59,885 nt of DNA, taken from assembly GCA_910585995.1 (NCBI GenBank), contig CAJUGG010000034.1:1-59885 (forward strand), written 5' to 3'. A program made the position numbers and the translations under genes. Under the pieces are notes generated by a model. That model was not told where the DNA came from. It did not search any database and worked only from the letters and a program-made list of their open reading frames with translations. This document shows, in pieces, positions 17,295 through 25,989 of the stretch (position 1 is the stretch's first letter; the number at the start of each line of letters is the position of its first letter). This DNA is from an uncultured Lachnospiraceae bacterium. GTDB lineage: Bacteria > Bacillota > Clostridia > Lachnospirales > Lachnospiraceae.

Positions 17295-18203
17295 TCACAA
17301 AATCCCATCCGTACTTTTTACCAAATGGATGCGATAGCGCCTCCGAAACTCCTCAAACGCCTGATCTGCCATATCTTCATATCCCGGAATGGAAGACATA
17401 CAGTCCTCCAGCACATAGACCTTCTCTGTCACCTCCGGCCGGGTCTCATAGTATTCCAGTATCTGCTTCATACTCTCTAACACACAATGGGATTTAGCCT
17501 CTCCGGCGATGATCACCTTGTCAAATCGCTCCAGCTTATTCAGAAAATCCAGATTCATATACCCCTTGGTGTCATATTCCGGCCGGATGATCCCATACAT
17601 CTCACTCATGGGGTCCTGCCCTTTTACAAGCCTCTGCACCACCGCCTTTTTCGCTACTGAGTGAAAATAGACCATATTGGCAAACTGATTCTCAAGCGCT
17701 GCTCCTGTCGTCCCCTGGATACAGTGATAAGTCCATACACAAAGGGCTTTTTTGGCATCCTGCTCCAGATGCTTTACATATTCTCTGCTGGCCTGCGGAT
17801 TGATCAGCGCTCTGTATTTTCCCTGATCCAGATCCTGAAGGGTGATCACCGTATAGGGTGCCGGGTGTTCACCATTCTCATCGATCCACCAGCAGGGGTG
17901 AAAGATCTGATGCGGCGTATGGGTATCCATGGACACCGCGATATTGGAGATCTTCTCCATATAGTCATAGATAAATCTGGTCATCCGTTCCACATCCCCA
18001 TGCGCTCCCGGCACCCCCAGCGCTCCATGATCCATAAAATCCTGCTGCACATCAATCCCCAAAAACAACACCCGCTCCTGATCCTGATTCGAAGGGCAAA
18101 GCTCCTCCTCATCCGCCTTTTTCAGAATCTCCTGTAAGACAATCGGATTCTCTGCACTCCCAATATAATTTCCATTCACGATCTCGGTATAAGCTGTCTT
18201 CAT
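17295..18203 (-). CDS. Nicotinamidase/isochorismatase-like cysteine hydrolase
   Basis: The 302-aa protein belongs to the isochorismatase superfamily. It has the catalytic Asp in VLFLGIDVQQDFMD near residue 51 and the nucleophile Cys near 240 in IIAGEAKSHCVLES, the context typical of nicotinamidases. The N-terminal 45 residues are extra compared with short bacterial nicotinamidases and resemble larger eukaryotic-type forms. ATG 18203 has AAGGAGG seven bases upstream. It lies 31 bp ahead of the VWA gene and may share its transcript. If it is a nicotinamidase it would feed NAD salvage by releasing nicotinic acid; a link with the phosphorylation triad is only positional. Confidence 0.8.
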   Translation of the reverse strand: MKTAYTEIVNGNYIGSAENPIVLQEILKKADEEELCPSNQDQERVLFLGIDVQQDFMDHGALGVPGAHGDVERMTRFIYDYMEKISNIAVSMDTHTPHQIFHPCWWIDENGEHPAPYTVITLQDLDQGKYRALINPQASREYVKHLEQDAKKALCVWTYHCIQGTTGAALENQFANMVYFHSVAKKAVVQRLVKGQDPMSEMYGIIRPEYDTKGYMNLDFLNKLERFDKVIIAGEAKSHCVLESMKQILEYYETRPEVTEKVYVLEDCMSSIPGYEDMADQAFEEFRRRYRIHLVKSTDGIL

Positions 18204-18341
18204 ATCCATTCCTCCTTTTTCTTATTATCTTTTTGATATTTTCAACTTATTATCTTTATGATAATATCATTTTATAAATATGTCAATACCCAATTTAAAA
18301 AAAATCCATTGCAAAAAAGAAAAATGCCAAGACAACAGCTG

Positions 18342-18732
18342 GAGCAAGGTAACTCTCTTGCCATCTGCTGCATGAACAGCCTCCTGAAGAGTATCATAGT
18401 GCGCCTTTCCAATCGCTGCCTCATGGCTACAGTTCTCGCCATCACATACATCGTTTATCTCCAGAGTCATCAACTCCTTTTTCCAGTGTTTCCACAGACC
18501 GGACATAGAGTTCTTTGTACTATTTGCTTTTTTGGAAAAACCACATATCAGATAAATCAGATGACAACAGTTCCCCTCTGTAGATCTTGTTCGCACGCCA
18601 CAGTAGAGCCGCCTTATCTGCTCCTTTGTCTTTCGCCCTCTCCACATAGTTCTGTTTTGGCACTCCACCATCTACAAGCTGCTTTTTCAGACGGTAGATC
18701 AGGTTATTCAGATTCCTATTACGGCTTGCCAC
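18342..18732 (-). pseudogene. Fragments of decayed genes, one a surface-protein repeat module
   Basis: From 18732 to 18520 one frame reads a coherent 70-residue basic segment (LNNLIYRLKKQLVDGG and onward) that I do not recognise. In another frame, about 18467-18342, is CSHEAAIGKAHYDTLQEAV followed by AADGKRVTLL. This matches a module often repeated in large clostridial surface proteins (AAIG, HYDTLQEAV, then VTLL), here alone and without start, signal peptide or anchor. Between them is LCPVCGNTGKRS in a third frame. The pieces lie in different frames with stops between them, so they are relics. The surface-module recognition is from memory and moderate. Confidence 0.45.
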
Positions 18733-18820
18733 ATCTGCAAAAGGCGTAGCGTTTTGGAGCTTTCTGCTTTATTAAATAAGACAATCTGCCATTTAGTTAA
18801 TTATTAATGTAATAAAATGA

Positions 18821-18850
18821 TTGTCCCATACTGGTTTAGTGTGATATACT
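18821..18850 (+). promoter_or_regulatory. Promoter of the restriction-modification operon
   Basis: TTGTCC (18821-18826) and TATACT (18845-18850) are 18 bases apart, 31 bases before the endonuclease start codon. The -10 box is good and the -35 fair. No controller-protein box was identified between it and the gene. Confidence 0.6.
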
Positions 18851-18881
18851 ATTTTTATCTTTTGCTCTGGAGGTTCCACCC

Positions 18882-20414
18882 ATGAAATTAAAGCCCTACA
18901 CGCAATCTTTAGAAGAAAAAATGACCGAATTTGATCTGTGGATCACTCCCTCCTTAGGCGAAATCCGTGATACCAACCAGTTTCTCTTAAACCAGAACCG
19001 GCTGCTCTATGGCTTTGATTTGTTGTCGGAGCTTACGGACGTTTTTGCTTCCGCTAATGCCTGTCACCCTTCGATCTTGTCTGAGCGTGTCATCCAGAAG
19101 GTCAATGCCGCTCCTCTGCCTGAGCGTAAGCCTATGCTTGAAGCGATCTGCAATGTCTTGCTCCTCGCTACCGGCAAAACAGACAACAATCTCAAGTGCC
19201 AGTATCCTCAGCAGCTGCAAAATGTCCATCACATCACTTGTTATCCTTACCACACGTCCAGAAATCAATGGAAGGAAAAATCCGTCCCCCGCACCTTTGG
19301 TATAGAGGAAGTGACTAATGCCATCCTTCAAATGCAGGGAAAAGAAGCGTTTCAGACCCTTTTTGCCAAGACCTATTTTCAACTGATCCTATCAGACGCA
19401 GTCTATGTCAATCAGCTATGGAACTTGGGGAATGCTTACTGTCATGCCAGAGAATATGGAGATGCGGCTTCTTTTCTTGCTCCAATCGTCGTCTTTCAGT
19501 CCCGCGGCTCCATCACGGCAACCCAGGGTCATATCCCGGAGAACATGCTTCGGACTTTTCTCCTGGAATTAGGACTACTGCCAGACTATGATTTTAATAC
19601 ACAAGATGTAGAGGTCGGTGACTTATTAGCGGATACCGTCACCGATACCCGCCTCAAAAAAAGAAAATATGATTTTATCCTGCCTTATCAGTCCAGGCCC
19701 TGCGGCCAGCGCATCTTTATCCAAAGTCAGTTCTATGGCGGGGATTCTGGAAGTGTCTCTCACAAAGTGGTGGATCAGACCGACAGCACCCGCAAAGCAA
19801 CTCTTCAAAAATACCCGGATGCGGTCTTTTTGGAATATCTCGACGGAGCCGGCTATTTTGCCTCTCTCAACGGCGATCTCCGAAAGATGCTGGCGAAGCC
19901 CACAACCAAAGAGTTCTTCCAGATCCGCACCGCACCCATAAAACTAAGACGGGAACTGCAAGCGATCGGCTTTCTCACCCCTCTGGAAGTGGAACATGCG
20001 ATCCTGCGTACTTCAGGTGATCTTTCGGCGGTCACAGGACTGCTCCAGCAAGAAGGTTATGCACCCGAAGAGATCCAGACGGTGATCTCCCAGGCTTTAG
20101 AGCATCATCGCCTGAGCAGTACAGGCAATACGCTTGTGATCCGCTATGAACGTTATTCCACTGTCCGGCGCTGCTGCCTGCTGGATACGGTCGCTAACTG
20201 CGGCTTTTTACTTCCAAATCTTCCAGAGCGGGAATACCTGTTAATCCCAGGCTATGGAGCAGCCTACGGGATTCCTTATGGATATCTTGTCGCCTCGGCG
20301 TGCGAACTGTTTCCCAGGCTTCCTTCTATTCAGACCGATCAAGAAAGCCTCGCAGATGATATCATGTACTTATTACAAAAGGGATTACTAAAAAAGACAG
20401 GGAGAGAGATATGA
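18882..20414 (+). CDS. Probable type II restriction endonuclease
   Basis: The 510-aa product is encoded four bases overlapping a DNA methyltransferase gene (ATGA), the classic layout of a type II restriction pair. I do not recognise its exact family. A plausible PD-(D/E)XK core lies at residues about 262-300: Asp in KRKYDFILPYQSRP, then the beta strand RIFIQSQFYGGDSGS with Gln281-x-Gln283 where E-x-K is usual, then SVSHKVVDQTD. The region near residues 380-415 (SAVTGLLQQEGYAPEEIQTV) has UBA-like helices. ATG 18882 follows GGAGG by eight bases. No membrane segment or repeat is seen. The restriction role rests mainly on context and the core motif, since the altered catalytic residues weaken a motif-only call. 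Confidence 0.65.
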   Translation: MKLKPYTQSLEEKMTEFDLWITPSLGEIRDTNQFLLNQNRLLYGFDLLSELTDVFASANACHPSILSERVIQKVNAAPLPERKPMLEAICNVLLLATGKTDNNLKCQYPQQLQNVHHITCYPYHTSRNQWKEKSVPRTFGIEEVTNAILQMQGKEAFQTLFAKTYFQLILSDAVYVNQLWNLGNAYCHAREYGDAASFLAPIVVFQSRGSITATQGHIPENMLRTFLLELGLLPDYDFNTQDVEVGDLLADTVTDTRLKKRKYDFILPYQSRPCGQRIFIQSQFYGGDSGSVSHKVVDQTDSTRKATLQKYPDAVFLEYLDGAGYFASLNGDLRKMLAKPTTKEFFQIRTAPIKLRRELQAIGFLTPLEVEHAILRTSGDLSAVTGLLQQEGYAPEEIQTVISQALEHHRLSSTGNTLVIRYERYSTVRRCCLLDTVANCGFLLPNLPEREYLLIPGYGAAYGIPYGYLVASACELFPRLPSIQTDQESLADDIMYLLQKGLLKKTGREI

Positions 20415-21157
20415 GCAAAACACTCATCTTAGACTCACTAAAAAGACACCAAGTCGCTATCCTGCCGCCCATGGATGTCTTTGATTCTCTGCAATTACTG
20501 AAAAAATACAAGATCCATGCACGATGTACCATGTTAGATCCCTGGTATAACAAAGGTGTGGGCAAAGAACTGCCCATTGAAGAATACGATCTGTTTATCA
20601 AAAAACTACTGAGAACTTCTTCCAGACTCTCAGACCTGCTCTATCTGTGGGGCTTTCCGGAGATCATCGGGCCTTATGTCCGCTACGCCCCCAAAGGATT
20701 TGTCATGTCCACATGGCTAACCTGGTATTACAAGAACTGCCCTTCGGTCATCCGCGGATGGCGCTCCAGTCAAAATGCCTGTATCCAGTTTGTGCGGGAA
20801 GGTACACACCTCTATCCGGAGCATTTTCTGAATGAAGAGCAGTTAGCGCGCTATGAGTCCGGCAATATGCGCTTTGTCCCCGGCCCGCCAAGTGTGATTG
20901 AATCTCCTCTGATCATTGGATTTGTGGGAAAAAAAGAGCAGACCGGGCACCCGGCTCAAAAGCCGGAAGCGGTATTTGACAAATTAATCCTGATGGCTAC
21001 CAAAGAAGAGGATCTGCTGATCGATCCCATGGCCGGCTCCGGCACCACTGCCGCTTCTGCCATCCGCCTTGGACGAAAAGCCATCCTCTGTGACCAGTCC
21101 GAAGCATACATACAGCTTATGGAAAAACGACTGGGAGTATCCCGCATCCAACTATAG
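20411..21157 (+). CDS. DNA methyltransferase, beta class, of the restriction pair
   Basis: The 248-aa protein carries S-adenosylmethionine-dependent DNA amino-methyltransferase motifs in the permuted beta-class order. The catalytic motif IV is DPWY at residues 43-46 (DPPY/SPPW-like), motif X HPAQKP is near 180-185, and motif I DPMAGSGTT is at 205-213, followed by GRKAILCDQSEAYIQLMEKR. It would methylate N6 of adenine or N4 of cytosine and protect the host from the overlapping endonuclease. It is small for the class, with a short target-recognition region between motifs IV and X. Start ATG 20411 overlaps the endonuclease stop and GGGAGAG lies upstream. Its end is 7 bp from the end of the convergent NYN gene. 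Confidence 0.85.
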   Translation: MSKTLILDSLKRHQVAILPPMDVFDSLQLLKKYKIHARCTMLDPWYNKGVGKELPIEEYDLFIKKLLRTSSRLSDLLYLWGFPEIIGPYVRYAPKGFVMSTWLTWYYKNCPSVIRGWRSSQNACIQFVREGTHLYPEHFLNEEQLARYESGNMRFVPGPPSVIESPLIIGFVGKKEQTGHPAQKPEAVFDKLILMATKEEDLLIDPMAGSGTTAASAIRLGRKAILCDQSEAYIQLMEKRLGVSRIQL

Positions 21158-21164
21158 GAGCACA

Positions 21165-21812
21165 CTACCTCTTAACATCCCGGATGCTGGCATACAGACG
21201 GGTCCCGCGCTCTCTGCCAAACTGTTTTAAAGAGGACAGATACAGTCCTTTTTTACTTTCTGTGTGGGCAAAGATATCGATCACTTTCGGGCAGTCCTCT
21301 TCAAATTCTGTGCCTGCTAACTGCGCTTTCAGCCTGCCTTCTAAGTCCTTTTGCTGCTCATATTCATTGTAGGCATTCTCAAGCGGCACAGACATCATCT
21401 GATATTTTACCTGACGATACTGCTCGTCATTGTTCCCGGATTTTAAGATGCAGTCCGCGATATCTTTTTCCACAATGATCTTGCACTTGGTCTCGCTGAC
21501 GTGTGCCCAAAAATCCGTCAGCGAATAAAACCCGTGGTCTTTGGTCACGACTGCCACCTTCGGCACCTGTGTCTTCGCAATCAGCTCGCCTAATTTGGTA
21601 GCTATGTAAAAATCAATGGCATTTTTCCTCGCCGTCTTCAGCTTATACAGACGGACATCCATACTCGGCTGAAACAGCTTCAAGGAGATCTGCTTGCGGA
21701 TATTGGGTACGCTGTCGCTGTAAAAGATATACAGGATATCCTCCGAAGTCAAAAACTCATATCCCATAAATCCATCATTTTTTACATTTTCATAGTCTAT
21801 TAAATAGATCAT
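21165..21812 (-). CDS. NYN/PIN-like nuclease domain protein
   Basis: The 215-aa protein begins MIYLIDYENVKNDGF, the first acidic motif of NYN (PIN-like) nucleases, followed by NAIDFYIATKLGE near residue 68 and VAVVTKDHGFYSLTDFW near 88, which supply the further conserved Asp residues of a metal-dependent RNase fold. The C-terminal 90 residues are charged and helical. ATG 21812 is 6 bp after the stop of the UvrD-type helicase gene, with GAGG just upstream, so the two are translationally coupled. It is the last gene of the nine-gene defence run. A nuclease partnered with a helicase is plausible; the substrate is unknown. Confidence 0.75.
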   Translation of the reverse strand: MIYLIDYENVKNDGFMGYEFLTSEDILYIFYSDSVPNIRKQISLKLFQPSMDVRLYKLKTARKNAIDFYIATKLGELIAKTQVPKVAVVTKDHGFYSLTDFWAHVSETKCKIIVEKDIADCILKSGNNDEQYRQVKYQMMSVPLENAYNEYEQQKDLEGRLKAQLAGTEFEEDCPKVIDIFAHTESKKGLYLSSLKQFGRERGTRLYASIRDVKR

Positions 21813-21817
21813 CTTCC

Positions 21818-24637
21818 TCACTCCCAAGAGATTTTTTCCGTATAACTGCAACGGATACCCTGTGTGGCAAAATTGGTACACCCAAAAAAGAAATGATTTT
21901 TCTGACTCTTTCTTACAATCATATAGCCGTCTTCGCACCGTTCACACTTATGAATATCCTGTAGACATTCCTGACTGTTGGTCATAAAATCACAGATCTC
22001 CGGCTCATTGGTACACATATTCAGCGTCAGTCCATAGTTTTTATTGTACTCTTTTTTCAGCGGCCAGCCGCAGACGGGGCATTTCAGACGGGTCATCTTT
22101 TGTCCATCATACCGCAGATTGATCTTTTTGTCAAATGGAAGTTTATATTTTTGTATCAATTCGACGACAAATTGTGAAGGCTGATTATAGGGCGTCAGGA
22201 TATAGACCCGGTTTTTAGTACGCGTCATCGCCACGTAGAACAGTCTGCGTTCCTCCGCAAAAGGTATACTGTAATCGTTGACTGTCACAAGCTTCATGAT
22301 CGGGTCGTCTTCGATCTGGGAGGGAAAGCCGAATTTACCCGCTGTCCCGTTCAGGACAATCACATTGTCATATCCCAGACCTTTGGAGCTGTGCGCCGTC
22401 ATATAAGACAGCCTGAGGCGCGGGTACTGACTGCATGAAATCTTCCCTGTCCTGGGATTTTGCTCCAAAGCGCCGGCTTTACAGAATTGATTGATCTCAA
22501 AGTTATAGCGGCTGATCAATAAAATCTCTGCCCGCTCGCCAAATTCTCCCACGATCTCACCAATCACTTCTAACAGCGCCCTGGACTTATTTTTCATAAT
22601 CGTCGTGGTGTCATCATATGCTTTGATCTTCACTGGCTCTAAGAGATGTTTAGGAGATTTTAAGCTCTTTTTGATCTGCGCATCATTTTCCTGGATAAAA
22701 TCCCCTGCGATATCGATCAGTTCCTGGGAATTGCGGTAGGTTCTTGTAATCTTAAGCTGCTTCCCTCCGCCCATCAGCCTGGTAAAATCCATAAAGAGAT
22801 GGATATCAGAACCAGAAAAAGCATAGATGCTCTGCCAGTCATCTCCGACAGCCACCACTTTCGCCCGGCAGATATCCGCCAGTTTTTTCGTCAGATTAAA
22901 CCGCTGTCTTGCGATGTCCTGATATTCATCGATGATGATATACTGATAGGGAAGTCTCTCCTGGTTCTCCCATTTTTCATCCAGTTTTTTGGCCGCGAGA
23001 TTGATCATATCTTCAAAATCAATCTTATTTCCCGCCTTCAGCATGGCTTGATATTGGATGTAGACATCTTCTGCGATCTCCAAAAATAACTGGCTGCGTA
23101 CATTATCTGTCTTTTTTCTAAGTCTTTTAAAATCTGCTTCCTCCCAGCCGTTGGTCTTGAATTTCCCGATGAACATCTCCATAAAGATCGCAAAACGAAA
23201 CACATACTTGTCTTTTTCCTGTTCGATCATCATCTGGTATACTTCTTCGTCCTTGCGGGGCCTCAGTTCAAAGCCTGCTTTCACCAGAATCTCCTCCAGA
23301 TGTTCTAAAAGCGGACGCTTGTCCAGATAGCGGGAATAGGTATACAAAAGTGTAGTGCCATATCTTTTGTGCAGTTTTGCTTTCTCGATAGCATTGTCCT
23401 TATACCGCTTAAGCTCTTCCTCGGTAAAGCGATCCGATCTTCCATCCTCTGACACGCCAAAATGTTCTAAATAAGCCACTTTTCCACCCTGTTTCAGATA
23501 GAAGTCCGGCGTATACATCTTCTTTGCACCCGGAATCTTATACTCATACACCCGCTCGTATTCATAATCGATACCATGCAAATACAGATAGTTGGCGATC
23601 TGCACCTCCTGCACAGACCGCAGAAATTCTCCGCGGATAGTCCGCGTGCTCTGGCTTCTGACATCCTCCACCTTTTTTTGGTAAGCGCCTAAGGTACTGC
23701 GAAGCGTCTCATAGTCCATGGACATCCGGTAGTCATGATACTGTTCCAGGGTATGAAAAGTGAGCGCTTCCGGCGGCACATCCAGATAATAGCCAAAAAA
23801 CAAGATTAATTTTCTTAACAAAATGGGATTTTTCAGGATTCTCTCTTTTAGAATATCCAGGAAATATTTTCGCTTATACCGCTCTAACTCCGGAATCGTC
23901 TTTGCATGTTCCCGGATGATGGCATTGCCAAAGGCATGAAAAGTCATCACCTTGGCCGGGATCTTCAGTTGTTTGTTAATCCGCCCGGACAGTTCTTTTA
24001 CTGCCTTATTTGTGAAAGATATCACAATGATCTCTTCCGGCTTTATGTCTTTTTTCTCCACCAGATATTTTACTTTAGCCGCCATCGTGGTAGTCTTTCC
24101 AGCCCCGGCGCCGGCCACCACCAATGCATAGTCATCATCGGTCAACACCACTTTGCGCTGCTCTTCATCCAGCCGGATCTTGGGGTCCACATCATACAGG
24201 ATCTGGTCCAGATACCCTTCGGTCGTCCGCAGGCTCTGCGCCAGATACCAGTCATTGTGCTGGTCCACTTCTTCGGATAAAGTCGCCATATGATCCATAA
24301 AATACTGCACCTGATCTTTGTGCATCTGTAGCTGTACCGCCAGCTCATCCACCCGCTTCACACGCTGAATCGCCTGATACACACGCTCATATTTGGAAAA
24401 TACCTGGGACAGTTTCCGACAGGACACATATTCGTTTCCAAACATCAGTTCTGTATATTTCAGCATAAAGTCTCCAATCGCCTTTTTGATCCCTTTGGCA
24501 TCACAGACCAGGATCAGATCATTGCTCTTTTCCTCTATGACATACTGAAAATCTTTTCTTTGCAGTCCGCAGTGAGGACAAGACGCTGCCAGGTCCGATA
24601 ACTGTCCGCCACATTCGGGGCATGTAATTAATGACAT
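21818..24637 (-). CDS. UvrD/Rep-type superfamily 1 helicase with zinc ribbons
   Basis: The 939-aa protein starts with a zinc ribbon (CPECGGQL...CPHCGLQ), then a superfamily 1A helicase: Walker A GAGAGKTTTMAAK near residue 178, motif Ia VISFTNKAVKEL, Walker B region YIIIDEYQDIARQRF near 590, motif III VGDDWQSIYAFSGSD, and motifs V and VI (HSSKGLGYDNVIVLN, RRLFYVAMTRTKNRVYIL). Between motifs Ia and II is an insert with YTPDFYLKQGG...AYLEHFG, as in PD-(D/E)XK nuclease-like inserts of HelD-type helicases. Two topoisomerase-type zinc fingers end the protein (CPVCGWPLKK... and CERCEDGYM...). The start ATG 24637 has only a weak GGTG site. It lies 41 bp after mcrC and just before the NYN gene. It probably handles DNA ends or single strands produced by neighbouring nucleases. 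Confidence 0.88.
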   Translation of the reverse strand: MSLITCPECGGQLSDLAASCPHCGLQRKDFQYVIEEKSNDLILVCDAKGIKKAIGDFMLKYTELMFGNEYVSCRKLSQVFSKYERVYQAIQRVKRVDELAVQLQMHKDQVQYFMDHMATLSEEVDQHNDWYLAQSLRTTEGYLDQILYDVDPKIRLDEEQRKVVLTDDDYALVVAGAGAGKTTTMAAKVKYLVEKKDIKPEEIIVISFTNKAVKELSGRINKQLKIPAKVMTFHAFGNAIIREHAKTIPELERYKRKYFLDILKERILKNPILLRKLILFFGYYLDVPPEALTFHTLEQYHDYRMSMDYETLRSTLGAYQKKVEDVRSQSTRTIRGEFLRSVQEVQIANYLYLHGIDYEYERVYEYKIPGAKKMYTPDFYLKQGGKVAYLEHFGVSEDGRSDRFTEEELKRYKDNAIEKAKLHKRYGTTLLYTYSRYLDKRPLLEHLEEILVKAGFELRPRKDEEVYQMMIEQEKDKYVFRFAIFMEMFIGKFKTNGWEEADFKRLRKKTDNVRSQLFLEIAEDVYIQYQAMLKAGNKIDFEDMINLAAKKLDEKWENQERLPYQYIIIDEYQDIARQRFNLTKKLADICRAKVVAVGDDWQSIYAFSGSDIHLFMDFTRLMGGGKQLKITRTYRNSQELIDIAGDFIQENDAQIKKSLKSPKHLLEPVKIKAYDDTTTIMKNKSRALLEVIGEIVGEFGERAEILLISRYNFEINQFCKAGALEQNPRTGKISCSQYPRLRLSYMTAHSSKGLGYDNVIVLNGTAGKFGFPSQIEDDPIMKLVTVNDYSIPFAEERRLFYVAMTRTKNRVYILTPYNQPSQFVVELIQKYKLPFDKKINLRYDGQKMTRLKCPVCGWPLKKEYNKNYGLTLNMCTNEPEICDFMTNSQECLQDIHKCERCEDGYMIVRKSQKNHFFFGCTNFATQGIRCSYTEKISWE

Positions 24638-24678
24638 AATTTTTCACCAAATTCTGTATATTTTTATAGCCTATGATA

Positions 24679-25977
24679 TCATGAAGTCCTGATCTGCTGC
24701 AAAAGTTTTTTTAAACTCTCCTGAATATGTTCCACATCCACCAGACAAACCCGCACCCGGACGCCGTCTTCGCTTTGATACGAGATCTCCTCCTGGCTTG
24801 CGCCTCTCTCCTGCAGCGGACACAACAGCCACACCTCGTCTGTCTTGTATTTTTTGGCATAGGCATACATCTGATACATATCTTCCTGTTTGATGCCATG
24901 ATTTCCTCTTGCACTCTCACTTAAGCGTTTCCACTTGGTATCCAAGATGATCTTTCTGCCGTCATTTAAGTCTATGACCAGGTCGGGCCTGAGTGCAAAT
25001 CTCTGCGGCGTGTCAAACAGATAATATCCGCGATCCTGTACGGACACTTCCCACCCTGCCTGTGTACATACACGCTTCATCTCTCTGGCCACATATGCCT
25101 CAAAGACCCGTTCCATCGGAAAGAGCAGCGCCTTTGCCAAGACTCCCCCTGAAAAGACGGTAAAACTTTTGCCGGACAGATATACCTTAGACCATGCAAG
25201 CAGCGTCTGGTATTCTCTCATGCTTCGGTCTGCGACCACTTCTGTAAAATCCTTGTCATAATTGACTGACGCCTCCACCAGTTCAAAAGCGGTCAGCTGC
25301 TGCCGGATTTTTTTCTGATTCTGCGCACTGTGTGAGACCTTCTGCAATTTTAAGAGCGTCGCCTTCAGCAGACGGTTCTCCGGGCGATTCAGATGATACG
25401 CTTCGTAGGCCGCAAAAAACCGCTCCTGATGCGCAATATTGCGCCGCAGATGCTCGTTTACCAAAAGCTTCCCTTTCCAATACGGCAGATTCTCTTCCTG
25501 GCGAAGATAGGCGGACTTCAGTCCTTTTTGTAGCAGATGATCCATCTCCCGCAGATACAGACAGATCAGGATCTCTGCGATCGTCATACGCTCCACCCGC
25601 AAGGAAGCATTCTGTATCCCTTTTCCCTTTACCGACCTCAGGCTCTGGAGCATATTCATAAATAATTTCCGGGTCTTTGGATGGTCCGCCTCTTCCCCGC
25701 TGTCTAATGCGATCTTTGGCAGGATCTCGATCTGATAACCGCTTTTTAGCTGAATCAATCCCACATAATTACAGGCGGACACCACAGGGCCCACACCCTT
25801 TCGATATCCCATCCTCAAAAACTGCAAGAGATCCGAGCTGTCTTCCTGCTCAGCGCTCGCACGAATCCATGCCTCCAACTCCCGAAAAGCCGCCTGTGGC
25901 AGATACGCGTATTCCTCTATGTAATCTTCATTGCAGGTGATGATCTCATACTCTTTGACAGATAAAAGTCTCTCCAT
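24679..25977 (-). CDS. mcrC: McrC nuclease subunit of an McrBC-type restriction system
   Basis: The 432-aa protein matches McrC, the nuclease partner of the McrB GTPase. An N-terminal beta-rich part (residues 1-150) precedes the PD-(D/E)XK domain, with RFALRPDLVIDL near 320 and KIILDTKWKRL near 340 giving the Asp and D-x-K residues, and QEDMYQMYAYAKKY near 365 for the following helix. McrBC complexes cut DNA that carries modified cytosine after translocation. ATG 25977 lies 12 bp after the mcrB stop with AAGGCGG upstream. The gene is complete, and all catalytic residues that can be judged are present. Confidence 0.93.
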   Translation of the reverse strand: MERLLSVKEYEIITCNEDYIEEYAYLPQAAFRELEAWIRASAEQEDSSDLLQFLRMGYRKGVGPVVSACNYVGLIQLKSGYQIEILPKIALDSGEEADHPKTRKLFMNMLQSLRSVKGKGIQNASLRVERMTIAEILICLYLREMDHLLQKGLKSAYLRQEENLPYWKGKLLVNEHLRRNIAHQERFFAAYEAYHLNRPENRLLKATLLKLQKVSHSAQNQKKIRQQLTAFELVEASVNYDKDFTEVVADRSMREYQTLLAWSKVYLSGKSFTVFSGGVLAKALLFPMERVFEAYVAREMKRVCTQAGWEVSVQDRGYYLFDTPQRFALRPDLVIDLNDGRKIILDTKWKRLSESARGNHGIKQEDMYQMYAYAKKYKTDEVWLLCPLQERGASQEEISYQSEDGVRVRVCLVDVEHIQESLKKLLQQIRTS

Positions 25978-25989
25978 AGTATCACCGCC

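Larger units (their letters stand above)
18204..18881. other. Intergenic stretch with decayed gene fragments
   Basis: No intact gene was found in these 678 bases. The first part is AT-rich and probably carries the promoter of the nicotinamidase gene. On the - strand two frames hold coding-like fragments listed separately, interrupted by stops and frame changes. At the right end is the promoter of the restriction endonuclease gene. The fragments suggest that the defence island was inserted into, or has eroded, an older surface-protein locus. Confidence 0.6.
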
